Shown in pieces: positions 1 through 4,694 of a stretch of DNA of 7,520 bases (the stretch's first letter is position 1; each line of letters begins with the position of its first letter). Source of the DNA: an uncultured Lachnospiraceae bacterium (GTDB taxonomy: Bacteria; Bacillota; Clostridia; Lachnospirales; Lachnospiraceae); the NCBI GenBank assembly GCA_905236615.1, contig CAJORC010000110.1, positions 1 through 7,520 of the forward strand, written 5' to 3'. The notes beneath the pieces are model-generated. The model was not told where the DNA came from, ran no database searches, and saw only the letters and a list, made by a program, of their open reading frames with translations. Both the position numbers and the translations under genes were made by a program.

Positions 1-105
1 CTGGGTCAAGTCCCGTATGCTCCATCTTTTATCGTTAAATTGAACAAAACGCCGCACGACAATCTTGGCAGACCGTCGCGCAACGACTTAGTTCTCTTTG
101 CGTAA
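1..105 (+). CDS. Possible 3' tail of an unrecognised gene (partial)
   Basis: The frame starting at base 1 stays open for 34 codons and stops at TAA 103-105. The predicted residues (ending NDLVLFA) match no family I recognise. An open stretch this short happens often by chance, and the codons (CCG, TCG, CGC, CAC) are unlike the AGA/ATA-rich genes downstream. The same bases also form part of an apparently structured region. A hairpin at 129-162 could be the terminator of such a gene. It is listed only because the open frame reaches the window edge; a structured RNA is an equally good reading. Confidence 0.15.
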   Translation: MGQVPYAPSFIVKLNKTPHDNLGRPSRNDLVLFA

Positions 106-128
106 AATTTATTAAAAGAATGCAGTTA

Positions 129-170
129 TAGCCCAACAGATTGTCGCAAATCTGAAGGGCTAGCTAATTT
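129..170 (+). terminator. Hairpin, possible terminator of the gene to the left
   Basis: TAGCCC (129-134) pairs with GGGCTA (157-162) and CAGATT (137-142) with AATCTG (149-154). The two helices are separated by an AA/AA internal loop and capped by a six-base loop. Only a short TTTT lies just downstream (about 168-171), so it is a weak intrinsic terminator at best. It could equally be a helix of a structured RNA. Confidence 0.3.
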
Positions 171-194
171 TGCTACTTTATAAAATAGTTGTCG

Positions 195-235
195 ACCGTC
201 AATATTGAGACTGGTCTCTCTTTATTGGCGGTTTT
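195..235 (+). terminator. Hairpin with short T-tract, possible terminator
   Basis: ACCGTCAATA (195-204) pairs with TATTGGCGGT (223-232), including one G-U pair. An inner GAGA (207-210) pairs with TCTC (215-218). The T-run at 232-235 directly follows the outer stem. It may be an intrinsic terminator or one helix of the larger structured region. Confidence 0.35.
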
Positions 236-240
236 GCTCT

Positions 241-275
241 GTTCACAAAACCATTTGTTTTCGTGAACACTTTTT
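241..275 (+). terminator. Hairpin with T-tract, possible terminator
   Basis: GTTCAC (241-246) pairs with GTGAAC (263-268), and AAAAC (247-251) with GTTTT, leaving a bulged C at 262. The stem is followed within two bases by a run of five T at 271-275. This is a reasonable intrinsic terminator shape, although no gene obviously ends into it. Confidence 0.35.
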
Positions 276-305
276 GACCATACTGATTTTAGAAGATCGC
301 TGTAT

Positions 306-370
306 GCGTTTTTCAGTATCCGTGAGGGCTAGAATCCTCTTTTGAAGATCTGAAAAACGCACTATTTTTT
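306..370 (+). terminator. 11-bp perfect stem with T-tract
   Basis: GCGTTTTTCAG (306-316) and CTGAAAAACGC (350-360) are perfect inverse complements. ATC/GAT extends the helix past a bulged T, and an inner hairpin GAGG (324-327)/CCTC (336-339) sits in the loop. Six T at 365-370 follow four bases after the stem. The branched 33-base loop is larger than in a simple terminator. This could be a terminator, a structured RNA helix or inverted repeats of a small mobile sequence. Confidence 0.4.
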
Positions 371-433
371 GGCATATTTATTCAAGAAATCTAAGCAACC
401 TTTTATTGAACACTAATGAGGAAAAATATAGCT

Positions 434-463
434 AAGACATTAAGCATATCCGGATGGTACAAT
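434..463 (+). promoter_or_regulatory. Predicted sigma-A promoter with extended -10 for the hydrolase operon
   Basis: AAGACA (434-439) is a 4/6 match to the -35 box. After an 18-base spacer comes TACAAT (458-463), a 5/6 match to the -10 box, preceded by the TG of an extended -10 element (455-456). Transcription would begin near 470 and give a leader of about 120 bases before the start codon at 592. No other box pair in 371-590 looked as good to me. The leader itself is AT-rich and contains nothing else obvious until the hairpin at 543-590. Confidence 0.45.
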
Positions 464-542
464 GATTAGGTAATTGCTTTTTAACTTTTTAGATAATGTA
501 ATAAACATTTTAAGATTTTTCTTGAAAACAATTTTTAATTCA

Positions 543-590
543 TTTAGCCTTTTCTTAGGACGTCCGAATCTTTCCTAAGAGGAGGCTAAA
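543..590 (+). promoter_or_regulatory. 18-bp hairpin masking the Shine-Dalgarno of the hydrolase gene
   Basis: Bases 543-560 pair with 573-590 over 18 consecutive positions, sixteen Watson-Crick and two G-U (551:582 and 552:581), around a 12-base loop at 561-572. The 3' arm contains the Shine-Dalgarno GAGGAGG (579-585), and the arm ends one base before the ATG at 592. If formed in the mRNA, the helix would hide the ribosome site completely. There is no T-run after it, so it is not a terminator. It could act as a thermometer, a switch, or a site opened by a protein or small RNA. A DNA operator for a dimeric repressor is the alternative. Confidence 0.6.
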
Positions 591-591
591 A

Positions 592-1581
592 ATGTATAGA
601 GAAGAATTTCATAACTACGTTTCTGAGAGTAAAGGCAATGAGAGCAATATCTGCCAGATATGCGCCATAAGTGGTGGAGAAATCGCGTATGAGGATAGCT
701 TTAGAGGATTTAAGCCAGAGGATCCAATAAACGTCAACTCTGTAACTAAAGGAGTTATGGCTCTTCTTACAGGCATCGCAGTTGATAAGGGAACCATTAA
801 GAACATTGACGAAAGGGTGATGGCGTTTTTCCCTGATTACCAGGTTAAGCGGGGAGAAAAGACCATATATGATGTCACCATAAGGCACCTTCTTACCATG
901 ACAGCGCCATATAAGGGAAAGTCAGAGCCATGGAAGAAAGTATGTACTTCCGGGGATTGGACAAAAGCAGCGTTGGATTTTCTTGGAGGCAGAAAAGGGA
1001 TTACCGGAGAGTTTAGATATGCAACTCTTGGAATACAGATACTTGCCGGTATTATCGAGAGAACTACGGGAGGAAAGTGTATAGATTTTGCAAACAGGAA
1101 TTTGTTCTTACCACTGGGAATTCCTGAACATACCATTCATGGCGACAGCAGCAAAGAGGACCAGTTTGACTTTTTTATGAACAAGGGGCCCAGGAAGAAT
1201 GAGTGGTATTCAGATCCTCAGGGAACAGTCACAGCCGGATGGGGGCTTTGTGTATCGGGAAAAGACCTTGCTAAGATTGGAGACATGGTCTTAAACAAAG
1301 GAATATATGCCGGAATGAGGATTGTTTCAGAAGAATGGATTACACAGATGCTTACACCGCATTTGAAGCTGGGCGAGCGTTTTGGCTTTATGGAGTACGG
1401 ATATCTGTGGTATAAGCCCTATGAGAATAAAGAAGTTTACGCTGCGATAGGTGACAGTGGAAATATTATTTATGTGAACAGAGAGATGGATGTTTCTGTG
1501 GGTGTAACAGGAACATTTAAGCCAAGAATATTTGACAGGGTGGAGTTCATTGAGAAAAGTGTACTTCCACTAGTAGTGTGA
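592..1581 (+). CDS. Serine hydrolase, beta-lactamase/class C family (cytoplasmic)
   Basis: This 329-residue protein has the layout of the Beta-lactamase (Pfam PF00144) group, which also contains esterases and D-aminopeptidases. The nucleophile motif SxxK is SVTK at 50-53, in the usual context before a helix and 'DKGTI'. HLLTMT at 99-104 is the family's HLL(T/S)MTSG-type segment. A tyrosine follows at 143, in FRYATLGIQILAGIIE. The canonical motif there is YxN, but here it reads Y-A-T, so the usual Asn is replaced. GDSG at 287-290 sits where the C-terminal H/KxG strand is expected. There is no signal peptide or membrane segment, so it probably acts in the cytoplasm on a small ester or amide; the substrate cannot be told. 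The start is set by GAGGAGG at 579-585, six bases before ATG, and is hidden in the hairpin at 543-590. The stop overlaps the longest reading of the next gene, so the two are co-translated. A true resistance beta-lactamase is unlikely without export. Confidence 0.85.
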   Translation: MYREEFHNYVSESKGNESNICQICAISGGEIAYEDSFRGFKPEDPINVNSVTKGVMALLTGIAVDKGTIKNIDERVMAFFPDYQVKRGEKTIYDVTIRHLLTMTAPYKGKSEPWKKVCTSGDWTKAALDFLGGRKGITGEFRYATLGIQILAGIIERTTGGKCIDFANRNLFLPLGIPEHTIHGDSSKEDQFDFFMNKGPRKNEWYSDPQGTVTAGWGLCVSGKDLAKIGDMVLNKGIYAGMRIVSEEWITQMLTPHLKLGERFGFMEYGYLWYKPYENKEVYAAIGDSGNIIYVNREMDVSVGVTGTFKPRIFDRVEFIEKSVLPLVV

Positions 1582-1595
1582 GGATGGCAAATATA

Positions 1596-2123
1596 ATGAA
1601 TGTATTAGAGACTATTAGTAAACGTCACAGTTACAGAGGGAGTTTTAAATCAGATCCTGTCCCAAGAGAAGATCTGATTAAGATAATGCAGGCAGGACTT
1701 GCAGCACCCTCAGGATGCAACAAGCAGACAACAAGCCTGATTGCAATTGATGACTCCGATGTTTTGCAAAGAATAAAAGCGGTTATAGACCCTCCGGTAG
1801 GAGAAACCGCCCCTGCAGCAATTTGTGTTCTAACCCAGCGTATAAACGCATATCGTGATAGATGCTTTGCTGTTCAGGATTACTCTGCGGCAATTCAAAA
1901 TATGCTGCTGGCTATTGTAGAACTCGGTTATCAGAGCTGTTGGTATGAAGGGCACATCACTGATACTGACGGGATTAACAAGAAAATGGCGTCAATACTA
2001 AATGTACCGGACGAATACGATATTGTATGTTTTCTACCGGTCGGGATAGCAGAAGATGAGCCTAAGCCTCCAAAGAAAAAGGTTTTTGAAGAAAGAGCAT
2101 GGTTTAACGGATTTAAAAAATAA
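1596..2123 (+). CDS. Nitroreductase-family FMN oxidoreductase
   Basis: The product is a 175-residue flavoprotein of the nitroreductase fold, which is normally a homodimer binding FMN and reducing nitro-aromatics, quinones or other acceptors with NAD(P)H. From the start chosen here, the N-terminal ETISKRHSYRG (5-15) is the phosphate-binding RxSxR region. APSGCNKQ (37-44) is the conserved Pro-Ser-x-x-Asn loop. The central helix QDYSAAIQNMLLAIVELGYQ (94-113) followed by SCWYEG is typical, as is the C-terminal LPVGIAEDEPKPPKKK (147-162) with E165 and R167. The length suits the short members of the family. Start choice is uncertain. GTG at 1578 overlaps the hydrolase stop (GTGA), ATG 1584 sits right on an AGG, and ATG 1596 gives the family-like N-terminus with GAGG (1580-1583) upstream, though 12 bases away. 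The gene is the second of a three-gene operon. Its natural substrate is unknown. Confidence 0.88.
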   Translation: MNVLETISKRHSYRGSFKSDPVPREDLIKIMQAGLAAPSGCNKQTTSLIAIDDSDVLQRIKAVIDPPVGETAPAAICVLTQRINAYRDRCFAVQDYSAAIQNMLLAIVELGYQSCWYEGHITDTDGINKKMASILNVPDEYDIVCFLPVGIAEDEPKPPKKKVFEERAWFNGFKK

Positions 2124-2154
2124 CTTTTTATATTATGTTGCAAAGGAAGACGAT

Positions 2155-2733
2155 ATGATTGGCTATCCGGAAAGAAATGAAGCTATAAGAATACTGACAG
2201 AAGCGGAGCAATTAAACCCTGGACTGTGGGTTGACCATAGCAAAAACGTTGCTAAGTGTGCGGAGGCAATAGCAAACGCCTGTGAAGGCTTGGACGGAGA
2301 AAAAGCCTATATCCTTGGCCTGCTTCATGATGTGGGCAGGAGAGCAGGCGTAGGACAGCTTATGCATGTATATTATGGATGGAAATACATGTTGGAACTT
2401 GGATACCCTGATGTAGCCCGGGTTTGCCTTTCGCATTCATACAATACGCACAGCATGGATGATGATATGGCTGTATGTGATATTACAGAGGAACAAAACA
2501 GTGAACTTAAAGACGCTCTGGAAGAATGTGTTTATGATGATTATGATCTGCTGATTCAACTATGTGACAGTATATCTATGGCTGAGGGCGTTGTGGATAT
2601 TTGTGTGAGAATGTCAGATATAAAGAGGCGTTATGGAAGCTATCCGCAGGCGAAATGGGATAAAAACCTATATCTGCTTGATTACTTTAACAAGAAAACG
2701 GGAAAAGATATCTATGAAATCTGCAGAAGATAG
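2155..2733 (+). CDS. HD-domain metal-dependent phosphohydrolase-like protein
   Basis: The 192-residue product has the hallmarks of an HD domain, the metal-binding fold of many phosphohydrolases. These are His28 in VDHSKNVAKCA, the His58-Asp59 pair in LGLLHDVGRR, later histidines His71 and His94, and Asp138 in LIQLCDSIS, the expected last metal ligand. The protein is all helical and cytoplasmic, with no partner domain visible. Substrates in this superfamily range from nucleotides to (p)ppGpp and cyclic dinucleotides, and nothing here decides among them. The frame extends upstream to 2056, but that part overlaps the nitroreductase gene in another frame. ATG 2155 has AAAGGAAG (2142-2149) five bases ahead and gives a sensible N-terminus. 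The gap to the nitroreductase stop is 31 bases with no terminator, so it is the third gene of the operon. Confidence 0.82.
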   Translation: MIGYPERNEAIRILTEAEQLNPGLWVDHSKNVAKCAEAIANACEGLDGEKAYILGLLHDVGRRAGVGQLMHVYYGWKYMLELGYPDVARVCLSHSYNTHSMDDDMAVCDITEEQNSELKDALEECVYDDYDLLIQLCDSISMAEGVVDICVRMSDIKRRYGSYPQAKWDKNLYLLDYFNKKTGKDIYEICRR

Positions 2734-2734
2734 A

Positions 2735-2786
2735 ATGGAGCAACTACGCAAGTGAAGTGATTTTATATTTCAGTAAAACGCTCCAT
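2735..2786 (+). repeat. 7-bp inverted repeat after the HD gene
   Basis: ATGGAGC (2735-2741) and GCTCCAT (2780-2786) are perfect inverse complements around a 38-base loop. The core words ATGGAG and CTCCAT recur at 2895-2900 and 2914-2919, so alternative pairings with that downstream hairpin are possible. The role is unknown. There is no T-run, so it is not a terminator. Confidence 0.3.
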
Positions 2787-2872
2787 CTGCCAGGGAGTTG
2801 GTGCATAATATCCGAAGTTAATCGCACAAATTCAAGTTGTCGGGATGAGGGCATAGCCTTTTATCTCGCTTA

Positions 2873-2878
2873 TATAAT
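2873..2878 (+). promoter_or_regulatory. Consensus -10 box (TATAAT) ahead of the leader/86-residue gene
   Basis: A perfect TATAAT lies in TATATAAT. No good -35 box stands 16-18 bases upstream (GGCATA is a 2/6 match), so the promoter would be weak or activator-dependent. Transcription would start near 2885, only about 10 bases before the hairpin at 2895-2919. Confidence 0.35.
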
Positions 2879-2894
2879 GTTTGATTATGCAAAT

Positions 2895-2925
2895 ATGGAG
2901 GTTCGTTATGGATCTCCATTTTTTT
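2895..2925 (+). terminator. Hairpin plus seven-T run; terminator or masked ribosome site
   Basis: ATGGAGGTT (2895-2903) pairs with GATCTCCAT (2911-2919), including two G-U pairs, around a seven-base loop. A run of seven T follows at 2919-2925. As an intrinsic terminator it would end the hydrolase-nitroreductase-HD operon about 160 bases after its last stop. Unusually, the 5' arm is also a Shine-Dalgarno (TGGAGG 2896-2901), and the loop and 3' arm contain an ATG (2908) opening a 30-codon frame. It may therefore be an attenuator instead of, or as well as, a plain terminator. Confidence 0.55.
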
Positions 2926-3000
2926 GGTGGACACATTACCGCCTTTTTCTGCAAAACATGTCCGAATTCTGCTGTCATACTTGATTCGAGGTATTTTTGA
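2908..3000 (+). CDS. Possible 30-residue leader peptide
   Basis: ATG 2908 has TGGAGG (2896-2901) six bases upstream. It opens a frame of 30 codons ending at TGA 2998-3000, directly abutted by a second mini-frame (ATG 3001 to TAA 3028-3030, nine residues). The peptide begins MDLHFFGGH and has two cysteines in CKTC. I recognise no family. The support is the good ribosome site and its position just after a -10 box. Against it, the start lies inside a strong terminator-like hairpin, and a frame this short can be chance. If real, its translation would compete with that hairpin and so could govern read-through into the 86-residue gene at 3044. Confidence 0.22.
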   Translation: MDLHFFGGHITAFFCKTCPNSAVILDSRYF

Positions 3001-3043
3001 ATGCAAGATATCGGTAAAAGGTTTGTTTAAGCAGGAGGTGCTT

Positions 3044-3304
3044 ATGGCAGGGATTGGTCGTGTGTCCAAAAATGGAGTTTATAGAAACGCGGTGGAAAAA
3101 TTTAGCGAGAAAGATACCAGATTTATGGAAGATTTTGGAAAAGTTATGATCGAATCATATGAGAAGAGGGCTGAGGGAAGCTATACGGAATCTGACCGGG
3201 AAAGGCTAAAGGAGATATTTGGGAAGACTGCTCGAAGCATGGATAATCCAGCGTATTTCAAAGATTTCTATGGAAGTTTTTGCAGAAATTATGGACTTTG
3301 GTAG
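3044..3304 (+). CDS. Small hypothetical protein, 86 residues
   Basis: I do not recognise this family. The protein is soluble, rich in charged residues and predicted helical (for example residues 15-40 and 45-65), with no membrane segment. It ends in an aromatic tail (FYGSFCRNYGLW) and has one cysteine. The start is clear: AGGAGGTG at 3033-3040 stands just ahead of ATG 3044. The frame extends upstream to a TTG at 2924 but with no ribosome site, so the short form is preferred. It lies between the leader region at 2873-3030 and the AraC-like regulator gene at 3468, 163 bases downstream, from which it is separated by a promoter-like element. It may be a small accessory or regulatory protein of the element; this is a guess from context only. 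Confidence 0.65.
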   Translation: MAGIGRVSKNGVYRNAVEKFSEKDTRFMEDFGKVMIESYEKRAEGSYTESDRERLKEIFGKTARSMDNPAYFKDFYGSFCRNYGLW

Positions 3305-3352
3305 AACATGACAAAAAGGGGCTCGATAACGATCATGCAACTGGGCTACTTC

Positions 3353-3361
3353 TGCTATAAT
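3353..3361 (+). promoter_or_regulatory. Extended -10 promoter element ahead of the AraC-like gene
   Basis: TGCTATAAT is a perfect extended -10 motif (TGn + TATAAT). No convincing -35 box is seen, which extended -10 promoters can tolerate. Transcription would begin near 3367, giving a leader of about 100 bases. The leader is AT-rich, and I see only the short AAAAGATCTTTT palindrome at 3364-3375 in it. Confidence 0.45.
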
Positions 3362-3467
3362 AAAAAAGATCTTTTGCAAAAATGATTTTTAAAAAATGTG
3401 CATAAAATGAAAAGTCTTTTATCTTTGGGTGCTGTAATAATTATTTGCAGAAGGAGGAGGCCATCTG

Positions 3468-4511
3468 ATGAACTTTAAGGACTCGTTTGAGCGCATGGTT
3501 GATGAGATTGAGAAGTATGTTGATTATAACAGGTCTGAATATTTGAAGGCCAGTGAAATAATCGGTATTCTTCGGAAGCAGGAGGGCAAATCAGCGAGAG
3601 ACCTTAATGTGATATTCGAGTATATATCTGGCAAATCATTAAACAGATATATAAAAGACAGAAAAATGATGGCGGCATATAAATACATGATAAAAGACGA
3701 TGAGTATGACATCCAGTCGTATATTGAGTGTTCTGGATATGATAATGAATCATCTTTCAGCACGGCTTTTTCTGAAAGATTCGGGATATCACCAAAGAAG
3801 GCGTATGTCAGTAAGGACAAGACCAGGATAGAAGAACCGGTCTCGATTGGTTCGCTAATATCAGAATCTGACGTATCAGATCACGCGGATGATAAAACCG
3901 GGGAAATATATGGGCTGCCACAAAATATAATTGAAAGATACAATGAAATATGTGAATATCAGATACAGTTCGGGCTTGAGAATAAGCATGTGGAATTAGC
4001 ATTGTACTTAAATGATAAAAAGGGCATAGAGTTACAGGATGCGTTTAAAACAGTTGAAGATCTTGTGATGGATTTTAGCGATGTAAAGGTCGCTCCGACG
4101 TTAGAATTCATGATTGATGTTATTGAAGAAGAGGTTCCGGTTGCTTATATAAAGCACCTGTACCCGGATGTCAGTTTATGGGAACTAAAAACATGGGCCT
4201 CATTCATGAAAGATGAGGGTGGAAACTTATTAAAGGAGACTCCGGAATTTGTCCGAGCTTTTTTTGATAATACATCCGCCGGGCTTTCCTACGGGAAAAT
4301 GAAGGAATTCTATAAAGATTACGTGGAAAAATACTCGGACAAGCTTACTTTTATGAAGTATGTTGAACTGAAACAGGAAGATGGCGACATAGAAGAATAT
4401 ATAGAGTTAAAAAAAGAGGAGAGAGATCTTCAGGAGGAATTTGCTGAGTTTGTGAGGTCGATTAGAGAAGATAATGCAGACAGCGACCATGGAATAAAGA
4501 GCATTCAGTAA
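3468..4511 (+). CDS. AraC-type helix-turn-helix protein with unknown C-terminal domain
   Basis: Residues about 43-114 of this 347-residue protein read as an AraC/XylS DNA-binding domain. SARDLNVIFEYISGKSLNRYI (42-62) covers the first helix-turn-helix end and the G-x-S-x-x-x-Y/I signature. DRKMMAAYKYMI is the linker helix. DIQSYIECSGYDNESSFSTAF (81-101) followed by ERFGISPKKAY (103-113) is the strongly conserved second helix-turn-helix. In most family members this domain is at the C-terminus; here it is near the N-terminus, behind a 40-residue helical lead. About 230 residues follow that I do not recognise: acidic, helical, with a charged, probably coiled-coil stretch at about 300-335. No metal or ligand motif is visible. 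The start is fixed by AAGGAGGAGG at 3451-3460, seven bases before ATG. The gene stands alone, with an extended -10 upstream and a terminator after it. It is likely a transcription regulator sensing something through its C-terminal part. Confidence 0.75.
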   Translation: MNFKDSFERMVDEIEKYVDYNRSEYLKASEIIGILRKQEGKSARDLNVIFEYISGKSLNRYIKDRKMMAAYKYMIKDDEYDIQSYIECSGYDNESSFSTAFSERFGISPKKAYVSKDKTRIEEPVSIGSLISESDVSDHADDKTGEIYGLPQNIIERYNEICEYQIQFGLENKHVELALYLNDKKGIELQDAFKTVEDLVMDFSDVKVAPTLEFMIDVIEEEVPVAYIKHLYPDVSLWELKTWASFMKDEGGNLLKETPEFVRAFFDNTSAGLSYGKMKEFYKDYVEKYSDKLTFMKYVELKQEDGDIEEYIELKKEERDLQEEFAEFVRSIREDNADSDHGIKSIQ

Positions 4512-4535
4512 TAAGAGAAATAGTATGATGCTTAA

Positions 4536-4565
4536 GCCTGTGTCCATAGTGACATGGGTTTTTTT
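4536..4565 (+). terminator. Intrinsic terminator after the AraC-like gene
   Basis: CCTGTGTC (4537-4544) pairs with GACATGGG (4551-4558), including two G-U pairs, around the loop CATAGT. Seven T follow at 4559-4565. It lies about 25 bases after the stop of the AraC-like gene and separates it from the MarR unit. Confidence 0.8.
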
Positions 4566-4589
4566 GCCCGAATTTATAGATTTTTAATA

Positions 4590-4609
4590 ATATATCGGCA
4601 CCGATATAT
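4590..4609 (+). promoter_or_regulatory. Upstream operator of the MarR gene (palindrome)
   Basis: ATATATCGG-CA-CCGATATAT has perfect 9-bp arms around a two-base centre. It ends one base before the -35 box of the MarR promoter. Its size and symmetry fit a binding site for a winged-helix dimer, and a near copy lies on the other side of the promoter, so it is probably the MarR protein's own operator. Confidence 0.7.
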
Positions 4610-4610
4610 A

Positions 4611-4639
4611 TTGACAGAAACGGCGATCCTGTCTATATT
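4611..4639 (+). promoter_or_regulatory. Near-consensus sigma-A promoter of the MarR gene
   Basis: A perfect TTGACA -35 (4611-4616), a spacer of exactly 17 bases and TATATT -10 (4634-4639, 5/6) make the strongest promoter in the window. The start point would be near 4646, inside the downstream operator. The spacer also holds an inverted GACAG (4613-4617)/CTGTC (4629-4633). A promoter this strong, locked between two operators, is the pattern of a tightly autorepressed gene. Confidence 0.8.
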
Positions 4640-4641
4640 AA

Positions 4642-4661
4642 ATATATCGGTGCCGATTAAA
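4642..4661 (+). promoter_or_regulatory. Downstream operator of the MarR gene (inverted copy)
   Basis: ATATATCGG-TG-CCGATTAAA is the reverse complement of the upstream operator at 17 of 20 positions; its right arm is degenerate beyond CCGAT. It covers the predicted transcription start. The centres of the two operators are 52 bases apart, close to five helical turns, which would place two bound dimers on the same face of the DNA. Confidence 0.68.
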
Positions 4662-4694
4662 ATATAATGTCATTGGTTTTAGCGGAGGATAATT

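Larger units (their letters stand above)
57..370 (+). other. Dense hairpin region, possible structured RNA
   Basis: There is no convincing gene here, but at least four stem-loops stand close together. The first is 129-162 (TAGCCC and CAGATT pairing with AATCTG and GGGCTA across a symmetrical AA/AA internal loop). The second is 195-232. The third is 241-268 (GTTCAC/GTGAAC plus AAAAC/GTTTT). The fourth is 306-360, with perfect 11-bp arms. In addition, 57-65 is perfectly complementary to 138-146 (9 bp), a pairing that would exclude the 129-162 hairpin. The first 90 bases are clearly richer in G and C than the AT-rich spacer to the right, as structured RNAs in AT-rich genomes often are. I match it to no RNA family by eye. 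Serial terminators or ends of a mobile element are alternatives. Confidence 0.3.

Noticed and set aside
1..28. Possible - strand gene start (ATG reading leftward out of the window)
   Set aside because: Only about eight codons are visible and no clear ribosome site precedes them.
2056..2154. Upstream extension of the HD-domain gene
   Set aside because: It would overlap the nitroreductase gene by 68 bases; ATG 2155 has a proper ribosome site and the extension has no domain content.
2757..2984. 75-codon + frame between the HD gene and the 86-residue gene
   Set aside because: It starts on a non-ATG codon without a ribosome site, crosses the promoter and hairpin, and its composition is not protein-like for this genome.
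2924..3043. Upstream extension of the 86-residue gene to a TTG
   Set aside because: There is no ribosome site before the TTG, and the T-run of the hairpin lies directly at it, whereas ATG 3044 has AGGAGG at ideal distance.
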